Positions 36,106 through 46,004 are shown, counted from the first letter of the stretch. The stretch: DNA of 64,000 nt from Chitinophaga pinensis (GCA_945860225.1 CAMAPT010000014.1:32020-96019), one strand, 5' to 3'. Translations and numbers: made by a program. Notes: a model not told the origin generated them from the sequence alone.

Positions 36106-37323
36106 AAAACAAGCATTGCAATTATTGGTGGCGGACCATCATCCTTGATGCTTGCTTCTGCGCTTAACGAAAGCTTTTTTGATGTTACTATTTACGATCA
36201 TAATTCAGCGCTTGGAAGAAAATTTTTAGTGGCGGGTGATGGTGGTTTTAACCTCACTCATTCGGAAGACGTTGAAACATTTATAACTCGTTATACACCT
36301 TCCGACTATTTGGAAAAGTGCTTCCGTTTTTTTAATAATAATGATTTACAAACTTGGTTAAAGCGCATCGGTATCGACACGTTTGTAGGTTCAAGCAAAC
36401 GCGTATTTCCATTAAAACATATTAAGCCCATACAAGTTTTAAATGCTTTTTTAAATGAACTTAAAACAAAACATGTTCAAATTAAAACCAAACATGAATG
36501 GAAAGGATGGAACCAACACCATGAACTTATTTTTGAACACAACACACATCCTGTAAACATAAAAGCTGACATTATTGTGTTTGGGTTAGGGGGTGCCAGT
36601 TGGAGTAAAACCGGAACCGACGGAACTTGGACTCGCTATTTTGAAAATCAATCCATTCAAATTCTTCCTTTCCAACCTTCTAATTGCGGTTATCTCATTA
36701 AATGGCAAGAAACATTCATCCATCAAGCCGAGGGTAAGCCCTTAAAAAACATCACGGTTTCATGCAATGGGAAACAAAAAAAAGGAGAAATCATTATCAC
36801 CAAATTTGGCATTGAAGGCGGAGCCATTTATGCATTAAGTCCTCAAATCAGAGAACAGTTAACGGCCTCTAACACGGCCACCGTTTTTATTGATTTAAAA
36901 CCCTCCTCAACTATAGAGGTCATACTGAGTAAACTCCAAGCCCCCGGTCATCAATCTGTAACAGAACGACTCAAAAAACAACTGAACTTCACTGAACTTC
37001 AAATTTCGCTTCTAAAATCAATAGTATCTAAAGATGATTACACCAACACTGAAAAACTAGCCACGTTAATTAAAGCTTTACCATTAAGCATATATGGCAT
37101 GGTACCTATAGAAGAAGCCATCTCTTCGGTTGGCGGCATAGACTTATCAGAAACTGATAACAATTTTCAATTAAAACAACTTCCCAACCATTATGTAATA
37201 GGAGAAATGCTCAATTGGGACGCTCCTACAGGTGGTTACTTGCTACAAGCTTGTTTTAGCATGGGTAATTATTTAGGAAATCATTTAAATCAAGTGGCTT
37301 ATCAACGAATAATTAACATGTAA
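36103..37323 (+). CDS. HI0933/BaiN-type flavoprotein (TIGR03862-like)
   Basis: A 406-residue FAD protein of the BaiN/HI0933 class. The N-terminal dinucleotide fold is IAIIGGGPSSLMLASAL, followed by LGRKFLVAGDGGFNLTHS, which is the FAD-contact motif of this class; the C terminus has SVGGIDLSETD and GEMLNWDAPTGGYLLQACFS. An ATG at 36058 would add 15 residues translated from the leader repeat and is rejected. Members reduce unsaturated compounds or have unknown substrates. No partner gene is adjacent. Confidence 0.9.
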   Translation: MKTSIAIIGGGPSSLMLASALNESFFDVTIYDHNSALGRKFLVAGDGGFNLTHSEDVETFITRYTPSDYLEKCFRFFNNNDLQTWLKRIGIDTFVGSSKRVFPLKHIKPIQVLNAFLNELKTKHVQIKTKHEWKGWNQHHELIFEHNTHPVNIKADIIVFGLGGASWSKTGTDGTWTRYFENQSIQILPFQPSNCGYLIKWQETFIHQAEGKPLKNITVSCNGKQKKGEIIITKFGIEGGAIYALSPQIREQLTASNTATVFIDLKPSSTIEVILSKLQAPGHQSVTERLKKQLNFTELQISLLKSIVSKDDYTNTEKLATLIKALPLSIYGMVPIEEAISSVGGIDLSETDNNFQLKQLPNHYVIGEMLNWDAPTGGYLLQACFSMGNYLGNHLNQVAYQRIINM

Positions 37324-37453
37324 AACTTTGAATTTCAGCATTTTAAAAAATAACCGCCCTCGTTTTAGTTAATTACCTCTGTTTTTGTTGATAACCCGAA
37401 TTTACAGGGCTACAAAGCCTTCGTAACTTTATGTGTTTAACAAAATCATTTTA

Positions 37454-38689
37454 ATGAGTTTACAAGTTAATGTCAAAGATTTACTGTCAAATCTATATCA
37501 CAACCGTGGTGTAGTTGAGTTGTTATTTGGGCAACGTGACCACGTTACGGTTAACGAACTATTAGGGCGTGATGATATCACGGAAGAACAGTACCGCAAA
37601 TTAGTGTCACTCGATATTTTGTATGAATACGAAAATGTGGTAAGCCTCAATGATGCTGTTGTTGCTATGTTTGAAGATTTCATGGAAATTGGAGAAGTAA
37701 CACCGGGTTTCATCAACGACTACATCAATGAACTAAAGCGTCATATTCGTTTTTACCAAGAAGCACGCGAAATGCGTTTCTTGCGTAGTATAAAAAAATA
37801 CCTGAAACGCATTAATACAACCTTAACACGCGAAATTATCAAGCTACAAAAAAACGTAGATGATACTTACAAAAACGAAAGTAACTACCGAATTAAATTA
37901 CAAAAACTGGAAGACTATCGTGAAAAGCGCGATACAATTATCGAATTTATCAGACAAACAACCAGTATTGTTGATGAAACAAGAAATTTGTTCAATATTA
38001 CCAACGATACTGAATTATTTGGAATTGTATCAGCCCTAAAAGCCAGCTTGATTGAAAACCTCGATTTCTTGATTGAAATACAAACAGATATTACAGATTT
38101 CATCAATAAAATTCAATATCAACTAGATGTTTACAAAAAAGCCCAACGTTTAAAAGAGGTAAAAGACCACGGTACGCTTCATTACAAAACAAATTTCAGA
38201 GAGGTTGTTTCTAATATTAATACCCTGAAATACAATGGTCACAAAACGCCTAAAACAAAAATTCCGATTGACTTTTTGTATAGCGACGACGGGCATGTAT
38301 TATGTAAACGAATTGCTGAAAAATATAAAATTACCCGTTTGATGGTTCGTGGACTTGCCGATAAAATGGCAGGTAATTTTAAAGACAAAGGACTTGAGCA
38401 ACAAATTAAATTAGATACTGAAAAACTAGTAGAACGTTTCTTAAATCAATCGAAATTAAATTTGTTTGAATACTTAATGGATTACAAATTTCCGAAAGCA
38501 ATCGGCAATGTGACTTTTGAAGAACGCTTATCTCTTTTTGTTGAAATAGCCATGGAATATCAAAATAAATTAGACTTTAAATACAGGCTCCAATATCATG
38601 ATTACGAAGCGGAGAATAAGGTAAAGAAACGATTAGGGTATACGCTCATATGGCCTTTGAAGGAAAAAAACAAAAAGCAACAAGCCTAA
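37454..38689 (+). CDS. mksF: MksF/JetA-like condensin subunit (kleisin)
   Basis: A 411-residue mostly helical protein that opens the three-gene condensin operon. The N terminus LSNLYHNRGVVELLFGQRDH is winged-helix-like, the centre is coiled coil (residues 85-200), and the C terminus is another helical region. Identification rests mainly on its place before an MksE-like and an MksB-like gene, in the order used by Mks and Wadjet (JetA-JetB-JetC) loci. A GTG at 37433 is an alternative start; ATG 37454 is preferred because a TAACTTTA box (37424-37431) lies just upstream. The product should bridge the two ATPase heads. Confidence 0.75.
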   Translation: MSLQVNVKDLLSNLYHNRGVVELLFGQRDHVTVNELLGRDDITEEQYRKLVSLDILYEYENVVSLNDAVVAMFEDFMEIGEVTPGFINDYINELKRHIRFYQEAREMRFLRSIKKYLKRINTTLTREIIKLQKNVDDTYKNESNYRIKLQKLEDYREKRDTIIEFIRQTTSIVDETRNLFNITNDTELFGIVSALKASLIENLDFLIEIQTDITDFINKIQYQLDVYKKAQRLKEVKDHGTLHYKTNFREVVSNINTLKYNGHKTPKTKIPIDFLYSDDGHVLCKRIAEKYKITRLMVRGLADKMAGNFKDKGLEQQIKLDTEKLVERFLNQSKLNLFEYLMDYKFPKAIGNVTFEERLSLFVEIAMEYQNKLDFKYRLQYHDYEAENKVKKRLGYTLIWPLKEKNKKQQA

Positions 38690-38784
38690 ACGAGTAGTAA
38701 ACGAATCAGTTCTAAACATAATAATAATCATATCATCGGTTTATAGCTCAAAAAAAAAAATAACCGAGAACAAATAGAAACAGC

Positions 38785-39393
38785 ATGGAAGAAACCAATT
38801 TTAATTTACCGAAACAAACGCATGAAATTTTTGCCATCATGGCACGCGGTGCTTTTATATCAAGTAACGGAAGCCGCGACGGAATGAATCGTTTGTATGA
38901 TGTCATTAATAATCCTGAAAATTTTGATAGACTTCAGGCGTATTTTAATGTGATCCGCTATAATATTGAAAGGGGAAACAATTTTTTTTACTTTTCAAAA
39001 CTTAACGAACCAAATAGCGAATTGGAAAAAAAATTAGAACGTTTTGAACGTTATATCGACATTATTGACTTGTTTGCAAGCATGGACAATAAAATTGGAA
39101 TTGGTAGTCGTTTTAGACCAAGTGAAATTGCCGAAGAATGTAACGCTAACGTGCGTTTAAAACAAAAACTTCAAAAAATTCCATTGTATCGCTCTGAAAC
39201 ACTCCACAATAAGGTGCGAGAAATTTGCGAACTGATGAGTCGCGACTCTTACTTAGAATTAGAAGACGAAAAATCGGAATCTTACAAAGTTTTAGATTCC
39301 TATAATTACCTATTAGATGTTATTAATTCAATAGCCATTTATGAAGAAGGTACTTCCGCTTCGGATGATAACCAAGCTATTATTTACAACTAA
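38785..39393 (+). CDS. mksE: MksE/JetB-like condensin subunit
   Basis: A 202-residue acidic protein: LPKQTHEIFAIMARGAFISSN near the start and FRPSEIAEECNANVRLKQ in the middle, helical and winged-helix-like, the size of MksE/MukE/JetB (200-230). It lies between the MksF-like and MksB-like genes, 95 bases after the first and 53 before the second. It should bind the MksF subunit. Assigned from size, fold pattern and gene order more than from a diagnostic motif. Confidence 0.72.
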   Translation: MEETNFNLPKQTHEIFAIMARGAFISSNGSRDGMNRLYDVINNPENFDRLQAYFNVIRYNIERGNNFFYFSKLNEPNSELEKKLERFERYIDIIDLFASMDNKIGIGSRFRPSEIAEECNANVRLKQKLQKIPLYRSETLHNKVREICELMSRDSYLELEDEKSESYKVLDSYNYLLDVINSIAIYEEGTSASDDNQAIIYN

Positions 39394-39446
39394 AAAAATT
39401 ACACACATTTGTCTTTACTGTGACTAAAGCATAAATAAAAAAGAAT

Positions 39447-42400
39447 ATGGAAAATAACTGCAGGATATTAAATAGAATCGTTCAAATAAATATTGCCAAT
39501 GTCAAATATTCCGATTTAGAATTGAGTGGAAACACTTGTTTTGTTGGAACAAACAACTTTGGTAAAACCTCTTTGCAACGTGCCATTTTATTTTTTTACA
39601 GCGCCAATACAAGAGGCTTAGGTATTTCATCCTCTCAAAAACCATTTGAAGAACATTATTTCAAATTCGAAAATTCTTATTTGATTTATGAAATTCAAAC
39701 AGAAAACAAACCATTTTTTGTTATCATTTATCGTCACAATAAATTGGTATTTCGTTTTGTAGATGCCGAATACAACCCTGATTTTTTCTTCAACGAAAAT
39801 GATGAAGCCATCAAAATTAAAGAAGTTATATCTGGTTTAGATAAACGTGGAGTTTTTGTGTCTCAACAAATTGACACCTTTGAACGTTACAGAAATATTA
39901 TTTACGGAACAGAAACTGATAAGGTCTTATCAAAATTTCATATCCTGAAAGGAAATGAAAAATACCAAAACATTCCGAAATCAATCACAAATGTGTTCCT
40001 AAGCTCCAAGAGTAGTATTGATAGCCGTTTTATCAAAGATTTTATTGCAAACTCTTTAACCACAGAAAACAGCAGCATTAAACTAGAACAAGTTGAAAGA
40101 CAATTACGTCAGTTTAATGAAAAGTATTCTGATATCGAAACTTACATCAAAAAAGACACCCAACAACTCATAGAATTTATCGACAAAAAATATGACCAAG
40201 TGCACATGCTAAAAGGTGCGCAAATGGAAATGGCTGATAAGTTGGGAAGTAGTTTACGCTATGCCGAAACTCAAAATGAAACCGTTATTAAAGCCTCGCA
40301 AGACAAACAAGCTGAACTTGATCGAATAACCGAAATCAATGATGAGCAAAAAACACTTTTGGAAGAAAAACAAAAAGATGTGAGGGAAGAAATTGGTTAT
40401 TATGACCGCACAATACGTGAGGCAAACAAAAAATTAAAAGACTATAAAGAAAAAAATATTGAACAAGCCGTTGATAAAAATGCCGAAAGAGAAAAAATTC
40501 AAGTTGAATTAAACATTGCTCGACGTGAGTACGAATCGTTAACATCTAATGTGCAAAGCATTGAAATGAAATTTTCATCGTTGATTGAACAATTACGCAA
40601 CGATAAAACCGCTTATGTCAATAAAATCAATTCGCGTACCAGTGAAATTTTCAATCACTACAACGAGTTACAATTATTACAAAAAAACGAATTCAACAAA
40701 AAAGAAGCAGAATTAAAACAAAAACGTGAAGATGCGTTATTAGAGATTAATTCTGAAATGACCGAAAAACAAATTGAATTCAACGAATTAAAAGCTGAAG
40801 AAAAGGTCATTCGAAATACGCGTTTTTATGAAACAGAAATTAAAGCTCATGAAACAGAACTAGCCGATTTAAGAGCCATTAATTACAAAAATAAATCGGA
40901 GCTGGCTATTAAAACAAATTTGGTTCAATCAAACCAAAAAGACTGGGAAGCTTTGGAAACGAAATTAAAAAGCTCCTTATCTAACCAAATACAAAAAACC
41001 AATAACGAAATCATCCGTATAAAAACGGAGATCAAAAACATTGAAGAAAAACTAAATGTTCAACACAATGCGTTATACGGATATTTAGAAAAAAATGTCA
41101 AGGATTGGCAACATACCATTGGTAAGGTCGTTAATGAGGAGTTATTATTCCGAACCGATTTAAATCCATCTTTAACAGAAGAACAAGGACTTTCCCTATA
41201 TGGTGTTTCTTTGAAATTAGACGATGTAAAAATCGTTTCTAAAAGTATTGAAGAATACCAATTCGAAAAAAATGAACGATTAGCGATTATCCGAGATTTA
41301 GAAGAATCATTAAATCAATTTCAAACGGCCAACAACGAAGAAAAAATGTTAGCCGCTGATAAATACGGTAAACAATTAGGCGAATTAAAAGAAGATTTAA
41401 AAGTATTAACCTACTCTTTAGAATTAGCCGAAAAACGCGAGAAAAAATTAATTTTAGAATTAGAAGATTGGAGACAACGAGCTAGTACCGAAATTGAACA
41501 ATCGCTTTCAGGTAACCGCCAAAAATTAAATATTATTGAAGAAGAGTTATCTATCTTAAATAAAAAGAAAAATAACTTATTAAATGATTTCAATCTTCAA
41601 TTTGATCAATTAAAAGCTTTTAACAATGAACGATTAGCCGATTTAAAATCTCGTCAGGAAAGTGAAATAAGCGAGCTGGAAGTAGAGAAAAAAAATCAGG
41701 TTAAAGAATACGAAGAAAAAGAAAGAGAATTAAGTTCTGAAAAAGAATCGAATTTTAAAGCAAAAGGTGTTGACAGTAAAGAAATCGGTAAAATAGATGC
41801 GCGAATTAAAGAGCTGCAAGAAGTACTTAAAGAGATAGATCAATACGCGCAAATTGTAAGCGACTATTTAAAAGATAAACGGGAGATTTTTGATAAACTT
41901 CCTGACTTAATTCAAAAGAAAGATGAATACGTAAAATCGGCTAACGATTTAACTGCCGAACTTGAGGAGATTTCACGTAAATACAACATCAAACGGATGG
42001 AATTGAACAAGCAAAAACGGGCCTTAGAAGAAGAATTAATCGAATTTAATAATGGGATTAATTATTTCACCAAAAATTTCCGCGAAACACCTGTCTTCAA
42101 TAAATATGCTGATATTATTGACCGTGCAGAACCTAAAAAAACAAATTACAGTGTGATGGATTTATGTACGCAATTACTTAAAAACGACTCTCACTTTAAT
42201 GAAGAATATGGTGCTTTTCAACGCTATGTGAATGAATTTGCTGGCAAATTCAGATTAGACAATCACTTTAACTTTATTATTCGAAATGATGCCACTCAAG
42301 GCGAGTATGAACGCTTTGCTCAAAATTTAAGATCATTTGTAAACGAAAACAAAATAGAGTTATCGATTGCCGAAACAGCGACGCAAATTGGCTTAGTAAC

Positions 42401-43133
42401 CGATAGTATTGCCACTAAAGTGCGCGAACTAAGCGGACAAAAAGACAAAATACAACACATCATTACGCTCATTGCAGAAGACTTTAAGAAAGCAGAATTT
42501 GAAGAATCAAAATTAATTGAGTTTATTAAAATTCGTTTAGAAGATTCGGATAATAAGGTTTACAAACTATTAAAACGTATTCAGGAATTCCGTGAAGAAA
42601 ATGGCTTAGTGTATAACGAAGGATTATTTAATACCGACTTTGCCACCCACAAACACAGAGAAATTAGTAACCGTGCGGTTAAACTTTTAGATCAATTACG
42701 CACTGCTATTAAAGAACAAGAGCAAGAAGAAATTCGTTTGCAAGATTTATTTGAATTGAAGTTCAACATCAAAGAAGGATTAAACGAAACAGGCTGGACT
42801 CATAAAATTGATAGCATTGGAAGTACAGGTACCGACATTCTAGTAAAAGCCATTATTTACATCACCTTGCTTCATGTATTTATTAAAGAATCGTCGCATC
42901 GTGGAAGCTCAGATTTCAAAGTACATTGCATCATCGATGAAGTAGGTCAAATTTCGGCTCATTACCTACGAGAATTATTGCGCTTTGCCAAAAACAGAAA
43001 TATTATGATGATTAATGGATTACCAAATAAATCGGGCTTAGAAGCGCACTACAAATACACTTACCAATTTAGAAGAGAAGAAAATAACAACGTGCGTATT
43101 TTCCCAAGTATTGTGACCGAGGTAGAAGCCTAA
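39447..43133 (+). CDS. mksB: MksB/MukB/JetC-like SMC ATPase
   Basis: A 1228-residue SMC-type protein. Walker A is GTNNFGKTS at residues 34-42, in the MukB-style N-terminal head with FVGTNN in place of GPNG. Residues about 250-480 and 560-880 are two long coiled-coil arms, with a hinge-like stretch between. The C-terminal head has a signature-like IGSTGTDILVKAIIY and Walker B FKVHCIIDEVGQIS near residue 1155. It ends the operon. Such complexes load on DNA and extrude loops, either for chromosome order (Mks) or plasmid removal (Wadjet). No JetD nuclease follows, which favours the chromosomal role. Confidence 0.88.
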   Translation: MENNCRILNRIVQINIANVKYSDLELSGNTCFVGTNNFGKTSLQRAILFFYSANTRGLGISSSQKPFEEHYFKFENSYLIYEIQTENKPFFVIIYRHNKLVFRFVDAEYNPDFFFNENDEAIKIKEVISGLDKRGVFVSQQIDTFERYRNIIYGTETDKVLSKFHILKGNEKYQNIPKSITNVFLSSKSSIDSRFIKDFIANSLTTENSSIKLEQVERQLRQFNEKYSDIETYIKKDTQQLIEFIDKKYDQVHMLKGAQMEMADKLGSSLRYAETQNETVIKASQDKQAELDRITEINDEQKTLLEEKQKDVREEIGYYDRTIREANKKLKDYKEKNIEQAVDKNAEREKIQVELNIARREYESLTSNVQSIEMKFSSLIEQLRNDKTAYVNKINSRTSEIFNHYNELQLLQKNEFNKKEAELKQKREDALLEINSEMTEKQIEFNELKAEEKVIRNTRFYETEIKAHETELADLRAINYKNKSELAIKTNLVQSNQKDWEALETKLKSSLSNQIQKTNNEIIRIKTEIKNIEEKLNVQHNALYGYLEKNVKDWQHTIGKVVNEELLFRTDLNPSLTEEQGLSLYGVSLKLDDVKIVSKSIEEYQFEKNERLAIIRDLEESLNQFQTANNEEKMLAADKYGKQLGELKEDLKVLTYSLELAEKREKKLILELEDWRQRASTEIEQSLSGNRQKLNIIEEELSILNKKKNNLLNDFNLQFDQLKAFNNERLADLKSRQESEISELEVEKKNQVKEYEEKERELSSEKESNFKAKGVDSKEIGKIDARIKELQEVLKEIDQYAQIVSDYLKDKREIFDKLPDLIQKKDEYVKSANDLTAELEEISRKYNIKRMELNKQKRALEEELIEFNNGINYFTKNFRETPVFNKYADIIDRAEPKKTNYSVMDLCTQLLKNDSHFNEEYGAFQRYVNEFAGKFRLDNHFNFIIRNDATQGEYERFAQNLRSFVNENKIELSIAETATQIGLVTDSIATKVRELSGQKDKIQHIITLIAEDFKKAEFEESKLIEFIKIRLEDSDNKVYKLLKRIQEFREENGLVYNEGLFNTDFATHKHREISNRAVKLLDQLRTAIKEQEQEEIRLQDLFELKFNIKEGLNETGWTHKIDSIGSTGTDILVKAIIYITLLHVFIKESSHRGSSDFKVHCIIDEVGQISAHYLRELLRFAKNRNIMMINGLPNKSGLEAHYKYTYQFRREENNNVRIFPSIVTEVEA

Positions 43134-43149
43134 TTCGTTATTATAAATT

Positions 43150-43205
43150 GCTACAAACATTCGCAAAGCCAACAAAAAATAGTGGACTAAGCGAATGTTT
43201 GTAGC
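43150..43205. repeat. Long inverted repeat after the condensin operon
   Basis: GCTACAAACATTCGC (43150-43164) and GCGAATGTTTGTAGC (43191-43205) are perfect 15-bp reverse complements with a 26-base loop. No T-run follows, so it is a poor classical terminator. It marks the left edge of the second accessory stretch. Confidence 0.6.
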
Positions 43206-43258
43206 GACAAAAATGTTACTAGCAACCCTTTACAAATAACTAAATTAAGACATAACAT

Positions 43259-44059
43259 ATGAGTTTAGTAAATGCTTTTATCAATCAAATCGGACGAGAA
43301 ATTGGGCGCGAAGTTTATCGAAATGCAAGAGTTCGATCTTCAAAACACATCCCGTCCTTATCATACACTGACTTCAATAAAGATTTTTCTAATGAAATAA
43401 AGAGTTTTGAATTAGCCACATATGATAAAATTAGCGTTAGAAATTTGATAAATCTAATTGAAAAATCTGAAAACATTAATCCTCGTTCATTTAATTGGCA
43501 AGACTGTTATATTGAACTCGACAATAAAATAGATTTTTGTAAAGAACACCTTGACAAAGAACATCTTGACAAATTGGAATCATTAGACCAACGGAATTCT
43601 ATGAATTTTTCAGTTGCAAAGGAAAGACATAAAACTTTTATTGGCCAAACAATAGAAAACATCAAGTTGGAAATAGCTAACCACGAAAAAAGGAATCCAA
43701 TTCTTGCCTTTACTATCTCTTTATTAGGCTTCAATCCAATTTTTTACAAACTAAATTTTGGTAAAATATTTAGTCATTTATTCGGCACAGTTGTTGGCAT
43801 CATTTGCTTCTATTATGGTTATATCATATATATTGACCCCATAGGTCATCATGGCAATTTACTTATTAATAATGATGCTGATCTAACTAAAGTAAAAAAT
43901 CTTGGAATTACAATTATTGTTATTGGTTCTATTTTTTATTTACCTGTTTTAATAAGCTCAATCAAACGAATCCTAATTGAACAAAAAAACAACGTTAACA
44001 ATAAAGAAACATTAATTACATTGACAGATTATCAAGATAATTTAAACAAATCAAAATGA
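43259..44059 (+). CDS. Membrane protein, unknown
   Basis: A 266-residue protein: a soluble, charged N-terminal part (residues 1-145), then two membrane helices near 160-187 (FGKIFSHLFGTVVGIICFYY) and 212-232 (LGITIIVIGSIFYLPVLI), and a short cytoplasmic tail. The helix pair surrounds a loop IDPIGHHGNLLINND. No family recognised. The ATG follows AGACATAACAT, similar to the tail of the leader repeat found at 36013. Its stop overlaps the start region of the next small gene (ATGA). Confidence 0.65.
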   Translation: MSLVNAFINQIGREIGREVYRNARVRSSKHIPSLSYTDFNKDFSNEIKSFELATYDKISVRNLINLIEKSENINPRSFNWQDCYIELDNKIDFCKEHLDKEHLDKLESLDQRNSMNFSVAKERHKTFIGQTIENIKLEIANHEKRNPILAFTISLLGFNPIFYKLNFGKIFSHLFGTVVGIICFYYGYIIYIDPIGHHGNLLINNDADLTKVKNLGITIIVIGSIFYLPVLISSIKRILIEQKNNVNNKETLITLTDYQDNLNKSK

Positions 44060-44061
44060 TT

Positions 44062-44232
44062 ATGAAAAAATTATTCCTCACTCTATTCGTATTAATTGCA
44101 GGTTTAACGTTCAGCCAAACGCATTCAAGAAAAACACGGAGTGATAAAGGAAAAACGCATAGTCACTCTACCGAATACTATGTAAAAAAAACGTTGACAC
44201 CAAAACCTACAAAAACAAAAAAGAAAAAGTAA
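44062..44232 (+). CDS. Small secreted basic protein (56 aa)
   Basis: Opens MKKLFLTLFVLIAGLTFSQ, a clear signal peptide, then a 37-residue mature part THSRKTRSDKGKTHSHSTEY ending in a Lys/Thr/Pro-rich tail (KPTKTKKKK). A start six bases earlier at 44056 overlaps the preceding stop as ATGA. The strong signal peptide and coupling to the upstream gene argue that it is real. Mature sequence is highly basic with several His, so binding to nucleic acid, anionic envelope polymers or metal is possible; nothing more can be said. Confidence 0.65.
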   Translation: MKKLFLTLFVLIAGLTFSQTHSRKTRSDKGKTHSHSTEYYVKKTLTPKPTKTKKKK

Positions 44233-44241
44233 TTTTCTGCT

Positions 44242-44919
44242 ATGAAAAACCATGAAACGAAAGAAGAAAATTTAAATTTCTTTAATCTATTAATCATTAT
44301 TCTTTCATTTTATGTTCTTGGCTCTTTAGTTGTTGATACTTTTTTTACATTGCCTCCAGAAATTACAAAAGTCCTCAATTACGTTGACAACTTCATCTGT
44401 TTAATTTTTCTTCTTGATTTTGTAATTAAGTTTAAACAAGCCGAAAACAAATTGCATTTCATGAAATGGGGATGGATTGATTTACTTGCAAGCATTCCGA
44501 CACTAGACATAATGCGTGCAGGAAGACTTTTACGACTAATACGATTAATAAGAATATTCCGAGCATTTCGTTCGACAAAACATATCGTTAACCATATTTT
44601 TAAAAATAAAATTCAAGGTACATTAACTTCAGTTTCTATTATTGCAGTGTTAATGCTCCTTTTCTCTTCTATTGCAATTCTTCAATTTGAGGCATCAGAC
44701 CCTAATTCTAATATTAAAACTGCGGGTGATGCAATTTGGTGGTCATACGTTACAATAACCACCGTAGGTTACGGCGACAAATATCCAGTGACAACAGAAG
44801 GCCGAATAATTGCAGCAATTTTAATGACAGTTGGCGTTGGACTCTTCGGAACTTTTACGGCTTATGTTTCATCTTTATTCGTTAAAGACAATGATAAATC
44901 GACAAATGAAGCGGATTAA
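44242..44919 (+). CDS. Voltage-gated K+ channel family protein
   Basis: A 225-residue channel subunit with six helices. S4 carries regularly spaced arginines (RAGRLLRLIRLIRIFRAFR, residues 92-110), the pore loop has the K+ filter TTVGYGD at 173-179, and S6 follows (IAAILMTVGVGLFGTFTAYV). No C-terminal regulatory domain beyond a short tail. Tetramer in the inner membrane, expected to pass K+. It starts 9 bases after the small basic protein gene. The following 44934-45076 gap ends with GCCGTTATAAAAC, like the right boundary of an attC-like site, but no left arm is clear. Confidence 0.92.
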   Translation: MKNHETKEENLNFFNLLIIILSFYVLGSLVVDTFFTLPPEITKVLNYVDNFICLIFLLDFVIKFKQAENKLHFMKWGWIDLLASIPTLDIMRAGRLLRLIRLIRIFRAFRSTKHIVNHIFKNKIQGTLTSVSIIAVLMLLFSSIAILQFEASDPNSNIKTAGDAIWWSYVTITTVGYGDKYPVTTEGRIIAAILMTVGVGLFGTFTAYVSSLFVKDNDKSTNEAD

Positions 44920-45076
44920 AAGATTGCTAAAAACCGTCTTTTGTATTTTGCATCAATTATTACTCGTACTTTTATTTCAAAAAATAACATATAGCTTGTA
45001 TTAATAGCTTTAGTTTTTTCGCAGGATGCCGTTATAAAACATTAAACAACACACTTCAGAAAAATAAGAACTCCAT

Positions 45077-45856
45077 ATGAATCATTTGACTTCTAAGCTT
45101 GTTTTCCAGTCAAGATATTGGATTCTTTTTATTTGTTTGAATTTCAATTTGTCTTCGAATGCTCAGACTTTTCTTAATCTAGAATCAGGAGCGTTATTCA
45201 CAAATATGAATGATATTCGCAACGGCAGTAATGGAACCTTATTTTCTCTGAAAAATGATTTTCAGACTCCAGTAAGTCCTTTTTTGAGGTTACGCGTTGG
45301 TTATTTATCAAATGGAAGAAATCACTTTTCATTTCTTTACGCTCCCTTAAAAATTGTAAAAACTGGAACAATAGCAAAGGATATACTATTTGATGGAAAT
45401 AATTTTAAAGCTAACATACCAATAGAAGTTGTTTACAAGTTTAATTCGTATCGCTTTACCTATAATCGAAGAATCATAAATGAAGACAATTTTAAATTTG
45501 GTCTTGGCTTGTCTTTAAAAATTAGAGATGCGGGAGTCTCGCTGAAGAATAGAGAACTTTTAATTGAAAATTTTAGTATTGGTTTCGCTCCTCTCTTCAA
45601 CCTATTAGCCAATTGGGATATATCTCAAAAAATGGGTATTGATTTTTTGGGAGAAGGTATAGCTGCAAGTAATGGCAGAGCAATTGACCTTTCATTATCT
45701 GGAAGATATTGTTTCACTAAAAACCTACAAGGAAACATTGGCTACAGACTGCTTGAAGGTGGAGCAAACGGAACGTATCGATATAATTTCATTCAACTTC
45801 ATTATATTTTTGCCAGTTTAAACTACTCATTTAGCAAAAACGATAAAGAGCCATAA
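45077..45856 (+). CDS. Exported beta-rich (outer-membrane barrel-like) protein
   Basis: A 259-residue protein with a long N-terminal segment whose hydrophobic part YWILFICLNFNLSSNAQ looks like a signal peptide; Met1 might be too far upstream. The mature part alternates short strands (FLRLRVGYLSNGRNHFSFLY, FKFGLGLSLKIRDAG) and ends in YIFASLNYSFSK, with an aromatic-rich last strand as in outer-membrane barrels. No named family. It is preceded 37 bases upstream by a cassette-like right end (GTTATAAAAC, 45031-45040). Confidence 0.65.
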   Translation: MNHLTSKLVFQSRYWILFICLNFNLSSNAQTFLNLESGALFTNMNDIRNGSNGTLFSLKNDFQTPVSPFLRLRVGYLSNGRNHFSFLYAPLKIVKTGTIAKDILFDGNNFKANIPIEVVYKFNSYRFTYNRRIINEDNFKFGLGLSLKIRDAGVSLKNRELLIENFSIGFAPLFNLLANWDISQKMGIDFLGEGIAASNGRAIDLSLSGRYCFTKNLQGNIGYRLLEGGANGTYRYNFIQLHYIFASLNYSFSKNDKEP

Positions 45857-46004
45857 GTAATGAATTTTAGTGGTTGAATTTTTATTTGTATAATTTTATT
45901 TGAACGTTTTACAACAAAACCTATACCCAATACCCTAGGTTCACTGCGCAAAGCCAAAAACTTTGGCAGCAACCATAGAAAGACACATAACCAACAGAGA
46001 CAAA

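Noticed and set aside
43259..44059. Possible JetD/MksG fourth gene of the condensin operon
   Set aside because: The protein has two membrane helices and no TOPRIM or nuclease motif, so it does not fill that role.
44934..45076. Full attC-like element before the barrel-like gene
   Set aside because: Only a right-end-like GCCGTTATAAAAC is visible; no left arm or stem could be matched.
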